Assembly (NCBI GenBank): GCA_041394265.1
Contig: JAWKIO010000005.1
Location: forward strand, 3,286,001-3,350,000
Length of the DNA stretch: 64,000 nt
From: Acidimicrobiales bacterium
GTDB lineage: Bacteria; Actinomycetota; Acidimicrobiia; Acidimicrobiales; SZUA-35
Direction of reading: 5' to 3'
Shown: positions 53,647-62,354 of the stretch, piece after piece
Layout: every line of letters starts with the position of its first letter
Position numbering within the stretch: position 1 is the first letter of the stretch
Translations under genes and position numbers: made by a program
The notes under the pieces: generated by a model
Seen by the model: the letters and a program-made list of their open reading frames with translations, nothing else
What the model was told of the DNA's origin: nothing
Database searches by the model: none

Positions 53647-55695
53647 ATGTCTCGTTCCCTCCGTTCGCGCGTCTCGCGCTCGGCTGTCGCCGTCACCCTG
53701 GCCGGCACGGGCCTTGCCCTCGGCGCTGTCACCACCCCTGTCGCTGCGGCCCCCGGCGATGTCGTCGGTTGTGTCGACTGGAGCGGCTATGCCGCGGGTT
53801 CCGCCCCCGCAGGCTCCGATGATCTCGGCACCCCCGGTGGCACCAAGAATCAGGCGACCGGGTCGAGCCTCACCCTGACCGGCGTGCTCGGCAGCGACGT
53901 CGACATGCGTATCACCTTCGGCGAAGCCCATGCGCTCGCCCTGCTGGATCCGGGTGCCACGGCCGACTTCGACGAGATTCCCGCCTACCGGCAGGCGCTC
54001 GGCGACGCCGCATTGCGGGAAGTCTTCCGCTACTGGCCGCAGTCGGCGCAGCGGGGCAACGTGACCTTCGAGTTCTTCGAGACCGGCACCACCAACCGTG
54101 CCACCGTCGAGATCGACAAGCTCCTCACCGGCGGCGTGCGCAAGTTCGCCTCGAGCACGTGGGGTGTGTCGGAGTTCGCCCTCCGCAGCGGTGGACCCTC
54201 GGGCACGCTCGCCCAGCCGACGGCCGCCGACCCTGACGCCCAGGTGATCGACAGCGACGGTGCCGGCAACGGCATCAACGGTCTCGACTCGGCCGCCATC
54301 ATCCAACTCGACCGGCCCACGCATGGGCTGGCGGTCGATTCGGCCTTCAACGAGGCCCGGTCCAGCTTCGTCAACGTCGGCTCGGTCACCGATCGGGACT
54401 GGACCATCCTCGACTGGGGCTCACCCTCGGTCGACACGATTCAGTGGAACATCTACGGCCAGGGCGCCGTCTCCGATGTCACCGGTCCGGATCCCGAATC
54501 GACCGATCCGAGCGCCTTCACCCAGCCGCACACCGGCCTGTCGTCCTACATCGCTGCGATGTGCCTGACCATCCCCGGCGATGTCGTGCCCGACTACGAC
54601 CTCGCACTGGCCAAGGTCCTCACGGGCTACGCCGCCGACACGAGCCGGGCGACCTACCAGGTCGACGTTCGCAACCAGGGCAACGTCTCCTCGGGCGCGT
54701 TCACGGTGACCGACTCGCTGCCGGCCGGCACCTCGTTCGTGAGCGCCAGCGACGGTGGTACTGCCGCTGGAAGTACCGTCACCTGGACCATTCCTGCGGG
54801 GAGTGCGATCGAGCCGGGCGAGACGCTGAGCCTCACGCTCACCCTCGAAGTGGCCGATCCGAGCCAGGCGCCGTTCGTCAACACCGCCGAGATCAGCGCC
54901 GACAGTGGCGACGATGATGACTCCACGCCCGACGGCGACCCTGCAAACGATCCCGTGATCGACATCACCTCGCTCGCCGATCTCGCCACCGACGCCAACA
55001 ATGCCGGTGATTCCGACGACCATGACATTGCCGTTCTCCGGCTCGACCACTCGATCGGGAACCAGGTGTGGCTCGACACCAACAACAACGGCCGGGTCGA
55101 CTCGACCGAGGCCGGGATCTGTGATGTGTGGGTCGACGTCTTCACCGATACCGATGCCGATGGCGCACCCGATGACCGAAACAACAACGGCAGTCTCGAT
55201 GCCGCCGATGCGATCCGTACGGCAACGACCGACTGCGACGGCCTCTGGCTGGTCGACGCCCTTGCCCCCGGCCGCTACGTCGTCGGCATCCCCGCCTCGG
55301 AGTTCACCGGCGACGGGCCCTTGGTCGGACTGGTGTCGTCCGATCCCACCACGGCGAACGCCGATGGTGACGTCGACAACGACGACAACTGTGCGCCAGG
55401 AGCCAACGGCTTCCAGCTCACCGGTGCGGTCACCATCGGGACCGACGAGCCGACCGCCGAGTCGCCCAACAACGCCACGGCGTCGCTCGACGCCTCGTCC
55501 AACCTGACCATCGACTGCGGGTTCTACGCTGCGGCCAATCCGGCCAGCCCGTCCGGAGGCTCGGGCGGGGCCGCCGCACAGCCGACGATCCCCCGCACCG
55601 GGTCCGAGACCACCGGCCTGGCCGGCCTCGGTCTCCTGCTCATCGCCATGGGCGGCGGGCTGGTCATTTGGAGTCGTCGCCCCGACCTGACCTAG
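53647..55695 (+). CDS. large secreted surface protein with DUF11 and SdrD-like domains and IPRTG anchor
   Basis: 682 residues. Signal peptide (RSRVSRSAVAVTLAGTGLALGAVTTPVAAAP), an N-terminal domain of about 270 residues of unknown fold (WSGYAAGSAP...), a DUF11 repeat near 325-430 (ALAKVLTGYAADTSRATYQVDVRNQG, FTVTDSLPAGTSFVSAS, WTIPAGSAIEPGETLSLTLT), and an SdrD-B-like domain (GNQVWLDTNNNGRVDSTEAGI, VGIPASEFTGDGPL) with Asp/Asn calcium-type loops. C-terminus IPRTG (648-652), hydrophobic helix, SRRPDLT: a sortase-like signal with Ile for Leu. GAGGAG precedes ATG 53647. It probably forms a calcium-stiffened wall-attached stalk or adhesin. Confidence 0.82.
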   Translation: MSRSLRSRVSRSAVAVTLAGTGLALGAVTTPVAAAPGDVVGCVDWSGYAAGSAPAGSDDLGTPGGTKNQATGSSLTLTGVLGSDVDMRITFGEAHALALLDPGATADFDEIPAYRQALGDAALREVFRYWPQSAQRGNVTFEFFETGTTNRATVEIDKLLTGGVRKFASSTWGVSEFALRSGGPSGTLAQPTAADPDAQVIDSDGAGNGINGLDSAAIIQLDRPTHGLAVDSAFNEARSSFVNVGSVTDRDWTILDWGSPSVDTIQWNIYGQGAVSDVTGPDPESTDPSAFTQPHTGLSSYIAAMCLTIPGDVVPDYDLALAKVLTGYAADTSRATYQVDVRNQGNVSSGAFTVTDSLPAGTSFVSASDGGTAAGSTVTWTIPAGSAIEPGETLSLTLTLEVADPSQAPFVNTAEISADSGDDDDSTPDGDPANDPVIDITSLADLATDANNAGDSDDHDIAVLRLDHSIGNQVWLDTNNNGRVDSTEAGICDVWVDVFTDTDADGAPDDRNNNGSLDAADAIRTATTDCDGLWLVDALAPGRYVVGIPASEFTGDGPLVGLVSSDPTTANADGDVDNDDNCAPGANGFQLTGAVTIGTDEPTAESPNNATASLDASSNLTIDCGFYAAANPASPSGGSGGAAAQPTIPRTGSETTGLAGLGLLLIAMGGGLVIWSRRPDLT

Positions 55696-55706
55696 GTTCG
55701 GGCGCC

Positions 55707-56930
55707 ATGAACCTTCGTTTCGGCGCCTTCCTCGCACCCCATCATCTCCCCGGCGAGAGCCTCACGATGCAGCTGCAGCGTGACCTCGACCTCGCCGAGC
55801 AACTCGACCGTCTCGGCTATGACGAGTTCTGGTGCGGCGAGCACCACTCGACCGGCTGGGAGACCATCGCCTCACCGGAGATGTTCCTCGCCGGGGCCGC
55901 CATGCGCACGCACCGCATCAAGCTCGGAACCGGCGTGGTCTCGCTGCCCTATCACCACCCCTTCAACGTCGCTCAGCGCATCGTGCAGCTCGACCACATG
56001 AGCAACGGTCGCGCCATCTTCGGTACCGGGCCCGGAGCCCTCCCGTCTGACGCCTACACCCTCGGCATCGACCCGATGGTGCAGCGCGATCGGCAAGACG
56101 AGGCGATCGGCGTCATCAAGCGTCTGCTCGACGGTGAGCCCCGCTTCAGCTACGAGTGCGAATGGTTCGAGCTGCACGACGCCGCGCTCCAGGTACTCCC
56201 GGTCCAGCGGCCGCTGCCGATGACGACCGCCTCGAGCGTGTCGCCCTCGGGCATGACCCTGGCCGGGAAGCACGGCATCGGTGTGCTGTCGATCGGATCG
56301 ATGTCGACCGAGGGCATCCAGTCGCTCCCGCTGCAGTGGAGCTTCGCCGAGGAGTCGGCGGCCAAGCACGGGCAAACCGTCGACCGGGCCAACTGGCGCA
56401 TCCTGTTCAACTGGCACCTCGCCGAAACCCGAGAGCAGGCCGAGCGTGACGTCGAGTGGGGCCTACTGCGCTGGCACAACGAGTACAACGTCGACACCCT
56501 CCAGCGCCCGGGCGCTCGCCACTACGCCGACACTGCCGAGGCGATCCAGGAGCTCGCTCGGGTCGAAGGGTCGGCGGCGATCATCGGTACACCCGACGAC
56601 CTGATCGCCCGGATACGGGAGATGTACGAGGTGTCGGGTGGGTTCGGGGTCGCCATCGGCTTCATCAACGACTGGGCCAACCCCGAAGCGACCAAGAAGA
56701 GCTGGGACCTCGTCGCCCGCTATGTCATGCCCGAAGTCAACGGGATGCTCGACTCGATGCGCGAGTCCAACCAGCACGTCATCGACAACCGTGACTCGTT
56801 CGCTCAGGCGGGCAAGGCGATCATGGCGAAGATCGCCGAGAACGAGCGGGCGATGGAAGCACTCAAGCAGACCCCCAAGCCCAAGGCCCAAGCACCGATC
56901 GCTGCGCATCATTCGCCGCTCGAAGGCTGA
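55707..56930 (+). CDS. luciferase-like (LLM class) flavin monooxygenase
   Basis: 407 residues of the bacterial-luciferase barrel: FGAFLAPHHLPGE, GYDEFWCGEHHSTGWE, GTGVVSLPYHHPFNVAQRIVQLDHMSNGRAIFGTGPG and GTPDDLIARIREMYE are all typical. The GEHH motif and length place it near limonene 1,2-monooxygenase and alkanal monooxygenase-like proteins using FMNH2 or F420H2. ATG 55707, 11 bp after the surface-protein stop, but functional linkage is unlikely. Substrate unknown. Confidence 0.85.
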   Translation: MNLRFGAFLAPHHLPGESLTMQLQRDLDLAEQLDRLGYDEFWCGEHHSTGWETIASPEMFLAGAAMRTHRIKLGTGVVSLPYHHPFNVAQRIVQLDHMSNGRAIFGTGPGALPSDAYTLGIDPMVQRDRQDEAIGVIKRLLDGEPRFSYECEWFELHDAALQVLPVQRPLPMTTASSVSPSGMTLAGKHGIGVLSIGSMSTEGIQSLPLQWSFAEESAAKHGQTVDRANWRILFNWHLAETREQAERDVEWGLLRWHNEYNVDTLQRPGARHYADTAEAIQELARVEGSAAIIGTPDDLIARIREMYEVSGGFGVAIGFINDWANPEATKKSWDLVARYVMPEVNGMLDSMRESNQHVIDNRDSFAQAGKAIMAKIAENERAMEALKQTPKPKAQAPIAAHHSPLEG

Positions 56931-57007
56931 TCGACGCCGCTCCCGCCCGGTCGTTCTCCCGACGATTCGTGGCACGGCCGGTGGGAGCGGCTACGATCTG
57001 CAGCCCT

Positions 57008-57081
57008 GCGCAGATGCCCGAGTGGCCTAAGGGAGCGGCCTGCAAAGCCGTGATTCGCGGGTTCAAATCCCGCTCTGCGCT
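57008..57081 (+). tRNA. trnC: tRNA-Cys (anticodon GCA)
   Basis: A 74-nt cloverleaf: acceptor GCGCAGA pairs with TCTGCGC (57074-57080), anticodon stem GCGGC/GCCGT around loop CTGCAAA with anticodon GCA, and T-arm GCGGG-TTCAAAT-CCCGC. Discriminator U at 57081 is the identity base of tRNA-Cys. CCA is not encoded. Confidence 0.95.
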
Positions 57082-57147
57082 CGCATCAGAAATGCTCGGA
57101 TTCCTGGGTGAGATCTCGCAGCAGCGCTGCTAGTCTTGCCCGCTCCG

Positions 57148-57221
57148 GGGCCATTAGCTCAGTTGGCTAGAGCGCCTGCATGACGCGCAGGAGGTCGGGG
57201 GTTCAATTCCCTCATGGCCCA
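57148..57221 (+). tRNA. trnV: tRNA-Val (anticodon GAC)
   Basis: A 74-nt cloverleaf: acceptor GGGCCAT pairs with ATGGCCC (57214-57220), D-arm GCTC...GAGC, anticodon stem CCTGC/GCAGG around loop ATGACGC with anticodon GAC, T-arm GGGGG-TTCAATT-CCCTC; discriminator A. CCA is not encoded. It lies 66 bp after tRNA-Cys, likely in one transcript. Confidence 0.93.
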
Positions 57222-57224
57222 CGT

Positions 57225-57239
57225 GTGCCCTTCGGGCAC
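57225..57239 (+). terminator. Hairpin after tRNA-Val
   Basis: Perfect 6-bp stem GTGCCC/GGGCAC with a TTC loop, four bases after the tRNA-Val 3' end. Probably terminates or processes the tRNA transcript. The following 180 bp to dapD hold no gene that I can see. Confidence 0.5.
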
Positions 57240-57421
57240 CCCGAGTTGTTCGCTGGCGCTCACAACATCGCCGTCGTTCCTTGGCCCGGGGGGCCTCGGC
57301 ACTTACCGCCTTCCGGCGCAGGGCGCCGAAACGCTTCCGCAGTAAGAGCGCACGCCGAGTTGTTCGAGACTCGGTGCTGGTGCAGTGCCAGCGGGGTGGG
57401 TGGGGTCGGTAGGGTGTCCGG

Positions 57422-58591
57422 ATGACTGCTTCGCGTGTGATTGGGTCCGTCGACGACTTCAAGGCGATGGTGGCCGAGGTCGAAGGGCGGAGCGGCTATC
57501 GCACGCCGGCGGCCTATGGGTTCGGCATCGCCACGGTCAGTGACTCGGCCGATGGCCCCAAGACCCTCGACACCGACTTCCTGGTCACGAATCTCGGCGA
57601 GAACGCCGGCACGGCAGCCGCGGTCGCCGACGCCCTCGGCGGATTCGCCACCGGCACCATCGAGCTCGATGCCGCTGCGCTCACCGCGATCGTCGAGCGT
57701 TTCGCCCCCTTCGTCGATGACGGCCGTGATCACCCCAACCTGACAGCACTTCAAGCTCTGCTGGCCTGGGCCCAGGTCGATCAGCCGGCACCCGTGCCCG
57801 GACACCGACGGATCGCCGTGGCGGTCGCGGTCACCGAGTTGACCGACGCTCCGATGTCGGCCTCCGATGTCTATCTCCGGCTCACCCTGCTCTCGCAGTG
57901 CAAGGTGCGGCCCCACGGCATCAGCCTCGACGGTGCCTTCGGCAAGCTCAACAATGCGGTCTGGAGCAACCACGGCCCGATCGATCCCGACCAGTTCGAC
58001 GCCGTGAAGACTCATCTCCGCCTCGCCGGCCAGCACCTTCACGTCTACAACGTCGACAAGTTCCCCCGGATGCTCGACTACGTCGTGCCCCAGGGCGTTC
58101 GCATCGGTGACGGATCCCGAGTCCGCCTCGGCGCCCACCTCGGCGCCGGCACCACCGTGATGCATGAAGGCTTCGTCAACTTCAACGCCGGCACCGTCGG
58201 CCCGAACATGGTCGAGGGCCGCATCTCCGCCGGCGTCATGGTGGCCGCCGATTCCGATCTCGGCGGTGGCTGCTCCACCATGGGTACCCTGTCGGGCGGT
58301 GGCACGACGATCATTTCGGTGGGGGAGCGCTGCCTCATCGGTGCCAACGCCGGCATCGGGATCTCACTCGGCGATGACTGCACCGTCGAGGCCGGACTCT
58401 ACGTCACCGGTGGCACGCCGGTCCTCGTCTGCGGTCTGAAGGGCTACGACGACGGCGCCACCATCAAGGCCCGTGAACTGAGTGGGGCCGACGGCCTCTT
58501 GCTGCGCCGCAACGGCCGAACGGGCACCGTCGAGGTGCATCCGAACGGCGCCAAGTGGAGTGGACTCAACGAGGCCCTGCACCAAAACTGA
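57422..58591 (+). CDS. dapD: 2,3,4,5-tetrahydropyridine-2,6-dicarboxylate N-succinyltransferase
   Basis: 389 residues; succinyl-CoA-dependent step of lysine/diaminopimelate synthesis. The N-terminal domain is followed by a left-handed beta-helix of hexapeptide repeats (VRIGDGSRVRLGAHLGAGTTVMHEGFVNFNAGT, ISAGVMVAADSDLGGGCSTMGTLSGGG, CLIGANAGIGISLGDDC). The NAGT and GGCSTMG segments are the trimer's active-site coils. Longer than the 317-residue mycobacterial enzyme but similar to other actinobacterial forms. The 3' end overlaps a convergent hypothetical gene by 26 bp. Confidence 0.92.
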   Translation: MTASRVIGSVDDFKAMVAEVEGRSGYRTPAAYGFGIATVSDSADGPKTLDTDFLVTNLGENAGTAAAVADALGGFATGTIELDAAALTAIVERFAPFVDDGRDHPNLTALQALLAWAQVDQPAPVPGHRRIAVAVAVTELTDAPMSASDVYLRLTLLSQCKVRPHGISLDGAFGKLNNAVWSNHGPIDPDQFDAVKTHLRLAGQHLHVYNVDKFPRMLDYVVPQGVRIGDGSRVRLGAHLGAGTTVMHEGFVNFNAGTVGPNMVEGRISAGVMVAADSDLGGGCSTMGTLSGGGTTIISVGERCLIGANAGIGISLGDDCTVEAGLYVTGGTPVLVCGLKGYDDGATIKARELSGADGLLLRRNGRTGTVEVHPNGAKWSGLNEALHQN

Positions 58592-58967
58592 GCCCGGTGT
58601 GGTCGTCGACGTGGGCGATCAGCACCCCGTCATGCCGTTCGGTCCAGTGGCAGTGGAGCGGATGTACGAGCAGGAAGTCGCCGGGCCAGACCGGCAGGAT
58701 CGCCGCCAGCGCGGTGGCCGGAATCGTCATCTGCGGCACCACGTCGGGGGCGACCGCGTCGATGTCCTGGAGAAGGCGGACCCAACCGGCGTCGAGTACC
58801 AGTGTCAGACGCTCATCGCCTCGGGTGATCACCACGAAGAACAAGCGACGAACGTCGAAACCCTCTCGTCGCGTATCGATCTGTTCGGCCAACTCCGCGT
58901 ACGACGGCGCCACGAACTCGGTCAGATCGACCGGAATTGCCGCGTTGACGGTGGTGGAGGGGGGCAA
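58566..58967 (-). CDS. hypothetical protein, convergent with dapD
   Basis: About 133 residues from a TTG; no ATG or GTG start is available and the frame stays open further upstream, so the N-terminus is uncertain. The protein reads as a real soluble alpha/beta protein (SYAELAEQIDTRREGFDVRRLFFVVITRGD, TLVLDAGWVRLLQDIDAV, PGDFLLVHPLHCHWTERHD), with codon use like its neighbours. No family recognised. The His-x-Cys-His-W cluster near residue 108 could bind metal. Confidence 0.55.
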   Translation of the reverse strand: MPPSTTVNAAIPVDLTEFVAPSYAELAEQIDTRREGFDVRRLFFVVITRGDERLTLVLDAGWVRLLQDIDAVAPDVVPQMTIPATALAAILPVWPGDFLLVHPLHCHWTERHDGVLIAHVDDHTGLSFGAGPR

Positions 58968-59035
58968 GGAACGAGGCTCAGCGAACGGGATGACAGGGAC
59001 AGTCAGGTAGTCCGCCCCACCCTAGGGCTGTTCCC

Positions 59036-59569
59036 TCAGTCGACGAAAGCCGGATGCTTCGACAAGTCGTTGCAGGCTTCACAGGTGTCCTGCGGAATCA
59101 CCCCGGCTCGCATCAGCCAGCCGAAGATCGTGCATCCAAGGCAAAAGCCTGCCGCCGCCTCGAGCAACGCAGCGCCAGTAATCATGGCGATCAGCGCGAA
59201 CGCGGCGTCGGTGTGTCCGGTGAGCTGTGCGATCAATGCGCCGCTCGAGAGGGTGGCGCCAATGCTCTGGGCGAAACGCTTGGGTGGTCCCGGAACCAGG
59301 CGTCCCCGAACCGGCAAGCGAGGAACGATCACCTCGACCGCGAGCCGTCCCAGAGGCGACAGCTTCGGGCCGGCAGCAACTCGGGCGAGGAACCCGTACA
59401 CCAGCGGGACCAGGACCAGCGGCGATCCGGTGGCGAGATAGAGCGCCGTCATCAGGACCACGCCCGAGGCAACGACCCGGGCCGCCACCTCGTTGACCAG
59501 CGCGGGGAAACCGAAGAGCGACCTCGGGCTGGCCGCCGTCGGGAGGGAGGGGGTGGTCGTCGTCATCAT
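59036..59569 (-). CDS. DUF4395 membrane protein
   Basis: 177 residues with three or four hydrophobic segments. The C-terminal AAAGFCLGCTIFGWLMRAGVIPQDTCEACNDL is the DUF4395 signature, with the CLGC and CEAC cysteine pairs suggesting redox or metal chemistry at the membrane. Members often sit beside thioredoxin-like or sulfurtransferase genes, which are not seen here. Function unknown. Confidence 0.8.
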   Translation of the reverse strand: MMTTTTPSLPTAASPRSLFGFPALVNEVAARVVASGVVLMTALYLATGSPLVLVPLVYGFLARVAAGPKLSPLGRLAVEVIVPRLPVRGRLVPGPPKRFAQSIGATLSSGALIAQLTGHTDAAFALIAMITGAALLEAAAGFCLGCTIFGWLMRAGVIPQDTCEACNDLSKHPAFVD

Positions 59570-59674
59570 GCCACTCTATAACCGACCTATCTGATCAACT
59601 ATTCCGAGTTTGAGATTTCTCGCCGGAGGGTCATCGGTCATTGCGTCCGTCGTGGCTTTCGGCGGCTGCCTAGG

Positions 59675-62287
59675 ATGCCTGTTGTGGGAAACGCGCCCGA
59701 AGCTCCCGAAGACCTCGAAGCCGCCCTTGCCGCCTGGGAAACCGACGTGCTGCTTGCCGATGGGTCGACTGCACATCTCCGCCCGATTCGACCGAGCGAT
59801 CGTGATCGACTCGAAGCCTTTCACGGTCGGCAGTCGCCCGAGTCCATCTACTTCCGTTACTTCCGTTTCCGGCCCGAGCTGAGCGATGCCGAGCTCGAAC
59901 ACTTCACGAATGTCGATTACTTCGACCGCATGGCCTTCGTGGTGGTCCGGGGCGACGACCTGATCGCGGTCGCACGCTACGAACCGTGGACCGATCGCAA
60001 CGAGGCCGAGGTGGCCTTCTTCGTCGACGATGCCTACCGGGGTCGCGGGCTGGCGACGATCCTGTTGGAGTTCCTGGCCGCCGCAGGCCGGCGTCGGCAG
60101 CTCGACGGCTTCACCGCCACTGTCCTGCCGGAGAACTACGGCATGCTGCGCGTGTTCCGCAAAGCCGGCTTCGATGTCACGACCAAGTTCGCCGACGGAG
60201 TGATCGAGGTGACCCTCGGGATCGACGTCACCGACGACGCCCAGGCCGCCATCGGCGCTCGGTTCCGGCGCTCGACGGTTCGATCGGTCGCCCGGATGCT
60301 CGAGCCGACCTCGATCGTGATGGTCGGAGCGTCCCGGCGTCCGGGCTCGGTCGGGCACGAAGTCCTCCGGCACCTGGCCGAAGCCCCGTTTGCCGGAAGT
60401 CTCTCACTCGTGCACCCCGAGGCCGACGCCATCCTCGGGATCGACGCCCACCGACGGATTGGAGACATCGAGCCGGCACCTGATCTTGCGATCATCGCCG
60501 TGCCGGCGGCGTCGGTGGCGTCGGTCATCGAAGACTGCGTCGACGCCGGTGTCGGTTCGGCCCTGGTCTTCACCGCCGGATTCTCCGACGCCGGCCCCGA
60601 GGGCGCCGAGCTCGAACGACGCTTGTTGGCGACGGTGCGCGATGCGGGGGTCAGAATGGTCGGGCCCAACGCCTTCGGTCTCGCCAACACCGATCCCGAG
60701 GTCAACCTCCAGGCGCTCTTCCTCCCGGTCAAGGTCGTGGCCGGGCACGTGGGGCTGCTGTCGCAGTCGGGCCCGCTCGGTGCCGCCGTGCTCGACGATC
60801 TGGCCCGTGCCGGTGTCGGCATCTCGAGTTTTGCCGCCCTGGGCAACCGGGCCGACGTCTCGGTGAACGACCTGCTCCACTACTGGGCGGTCGACGAGCG
60901 GACCAAGGCCATCGCCCTGTACATCGAGAACTTCGGCAACCTCCGAACGTTCACGGCGCTCGCCCGCGAAATCTCACCGACGAAGCCGATCCTCGCCGTC
61001 GCGTCCCCCGACGACGATCTCAACGAGCTCCTCCGTCAGTCGGGTGTCATCCTCGTCGACCAGATCTCCGACCTCGCCGACCACGCCCGCTTCGTCGTCG
61101 ACCAGCCGCTGCCTGCAGGGCGCCGTGCCGCCGTCGTGTCCAACACCTCGTCGGTGGCTCGCCTCGCCGTCGCGGCCTGTCGCCGCTCCGGCCTCGAGAT
61201 CGCCGGCCCCGACGGCGAGGCCCTTCTGATCGAGGACGTGGAGCAGCCGACGAGCGGGTCGGAACACCTGTCGGTCTACGAGCGAGCCGTGGTTCGCGCT
61301 GCGTTGTCCGCCGATGTCGATGCCGTACTCGTTGCGTTGGTGCCGTCGCTGCACCTACCGGCGAACGAACTCGTCGAACTGCTCCAGCGGGTCGATCGTG
61401 CCGTGACCAAGCCGATCGTCGCCGCCGGCCTCGTCACGAACGAGGCGTTCTCGATCGAAGGCATCCCCACCTTCCGATTCCCCGAGGGTGCTGCCGGCGT
61501 TCTCGGACGATTTGCACGTCATGCCGAATGGCGCCAGTCCGCCGAGGCACCCCTGGTCGAGGCAACCGAAGAGCGGGCAGCAACGATCGTTGCGACGGTT
61601 TCGGAATTGCTCGGCGAGCGGCCGGCCGCCGAGGGCCGGGATCTCACCGACGCCGAATCGCAGCGACTGCTCGACGTCATCGGCGTCCCGTACGCCGCAG
61701 CGATCGACGTTGCCGATGCCGACGAGGCCATCGCTGCTGCCGAGTCGCTCGGCTTCCCCGTTGCGCTCAAAGGGCGCGGGCTCGCCCATCGCACGGCCGG
61801 TGAGAGCGGCGGGACGGCGCTCGACATCCAACAGCCCGAGCAACTCGTCGACACCCTACATCGGATGCGTGAGCAGTTCGGCGACGATCTCGATCCGGTC
61901 ACGGTGCAGGTCATGGTGCCGAGCGGGCTCCATCTCCAGATCGATCTCGTGCAGGACTTCGAGCGTGGCGCCAGTCTCGCCATCAGCCCGGGCGGTGCGA
62001 TCGGAGGGTTGGTGGGCCGTCAGGTGCGGGCGTTGCCCGCGAGCCGTGCCGACCTCCGTGCGCTGTGTTCGGCTCCGTGGCTCGTCGACAGTGCAGGACC
62101 AGACACCCGCGCCGCTGTCGAAGACATGTTGGTCGCGCTCGCCGAAGCCGCCGCCGCTGCGCCCGAGCTGGCCGAGCTCGAACTCAATCCGGTGCTGGCC
62201 GGTCCCGATGGCGCGGTCGCCGTGGACGGTCGTCTGCGATTGCGGCCGTGGCCGACCTCGATCCTCGACGGACTGCGCCACGTCTGA
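59675..62287 (+). CDS. GNAT acetyltransferase fused to NDP-forming acyl-CoA synthetase (Pat/ACD-like)
   Basis: 870 residues. Residues 30-190 form a GNAT domain (LRPIRPSDRDRLEAFH, VAFFVDDAYRGRGLATILLEFLAAAGRRR is the acetyl-CoA pyrophosphate loop). From about 205, IVMVGASRRPGSVGHEVLRHL begins a CoA-binding domain, then the succinyl-CoA ligase-like domain with VGLLSQSGPLGAAV, and from 640 an ATP-grasp domain (SQRLLDVIGVPYAAAIDVADADEAI, FPVALKGRGLAHRTAGESGG, ELELNPVLAGPDG). Domain order is GNAT first, as in actinobacterial protein acetyltransferases, reversed from E. coli Pat. The ligase half may lack the catalytic phosphohistidine, so protein lysine acetylation is the likely role. Confidence 0.86.
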   Translation: MPVVGNAPEAPEDLEAALAAWETDVLLADGSTAHLRPIRPSDRDRLEAFHGRQSPESIYFRYFRFRPELSDAELEHFTNVDYFDRMAFVVVRGDDLIAVARYEPWTDRNEAEVAFFVDDAYRGRGLATILLEFLAAAGRRRQLDGFTATVLPENYGMLRVFRKAGFDVTTKFADGVIEVTLGIDVTDDAQAAIGARFRRSTVRSVARMLEPTSIVMVGASRRPGSVGHEVLRHLAEAPFAGSLSLVHPEADAILGIDAHRRIGDIEPAPDLAIIAVPAASVASVIEDCVDAGVGSALVFTAGFSDAGPEGAELERRLLATVRDAGVRMVGPNAFGLANTDPEVNLQALFLPVKVVAGHVGLLSQSGPLGAAVLDDLARAGVGISSFAALGNRADVSVNDLLHYWAVDERTKAIALYIENFGNLRTFTALAREISPTKPILAVASPDDDLNELLRQSGVILVDQISDLADHARFVVDQPLPAGRRAAVVSNTSSVARLAVAACRRSGLEIAGPDGEALLIEDVEQPTSGSEHLSVYERAVVRAALSADVDAVLVALVPSLHLPANELVELLQRVDRAVTKPIVAAGLVTNEAFSIEGIPTFRFPEGAAGVLGRFARHAEWRQSAEAPLVEATEERAATIVATVSELLGERPAAEGRDLTDAESQRLLDVIGVPYAAAIDVADADEAIAAAESLGFPVALKGRGLAHRTAGESGGTALDIQQPEQLVDTLHRMREQFGDDLDPVTVQVMVPSGLHLQIDLVQDFERGASLAISPGGAIGGLVGRQVRALPASRADLRALCSAPWLVDSAGPDTRAAVEDMLVALAEAAAAAPELAELELNPVLAGPDGAVAVDGRLRLRPWPTSILDGLRHV

Positions 62288-62300
62288 GCCGAAACGCGCA

Positions 62301-62328
62301 ACCGCCGGCTGGTGGTCCAGCCGGCGGT
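62301..62328. terminator. Bidirectional hairpin terminator between convergent genes
   Basis: A perfect 12-bp stem (ACCGCCGGCTGG, complement at 62317-62328) with TGGT loop lies 13 bp after the acyl-CoA synthetase stop and 27 bp before the citrate synthase stop. Being symmetric, it can end transcription from both sides. Confidence 0.75.
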
Positions 62329-62354
62329 CGTGTCGAGTGGGGTGGCCGGTCGGC

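Noticed and set aside
57241..57365. Direct repeat CCGAGTTGTTCG at 57241 and 57354 downstream of the tRNA genes as an att-site pair
   Set aside because: Only 12 bp, does not match a tRNA 3' end, and nothing integrase-like or foreign lies between or beside the copies.
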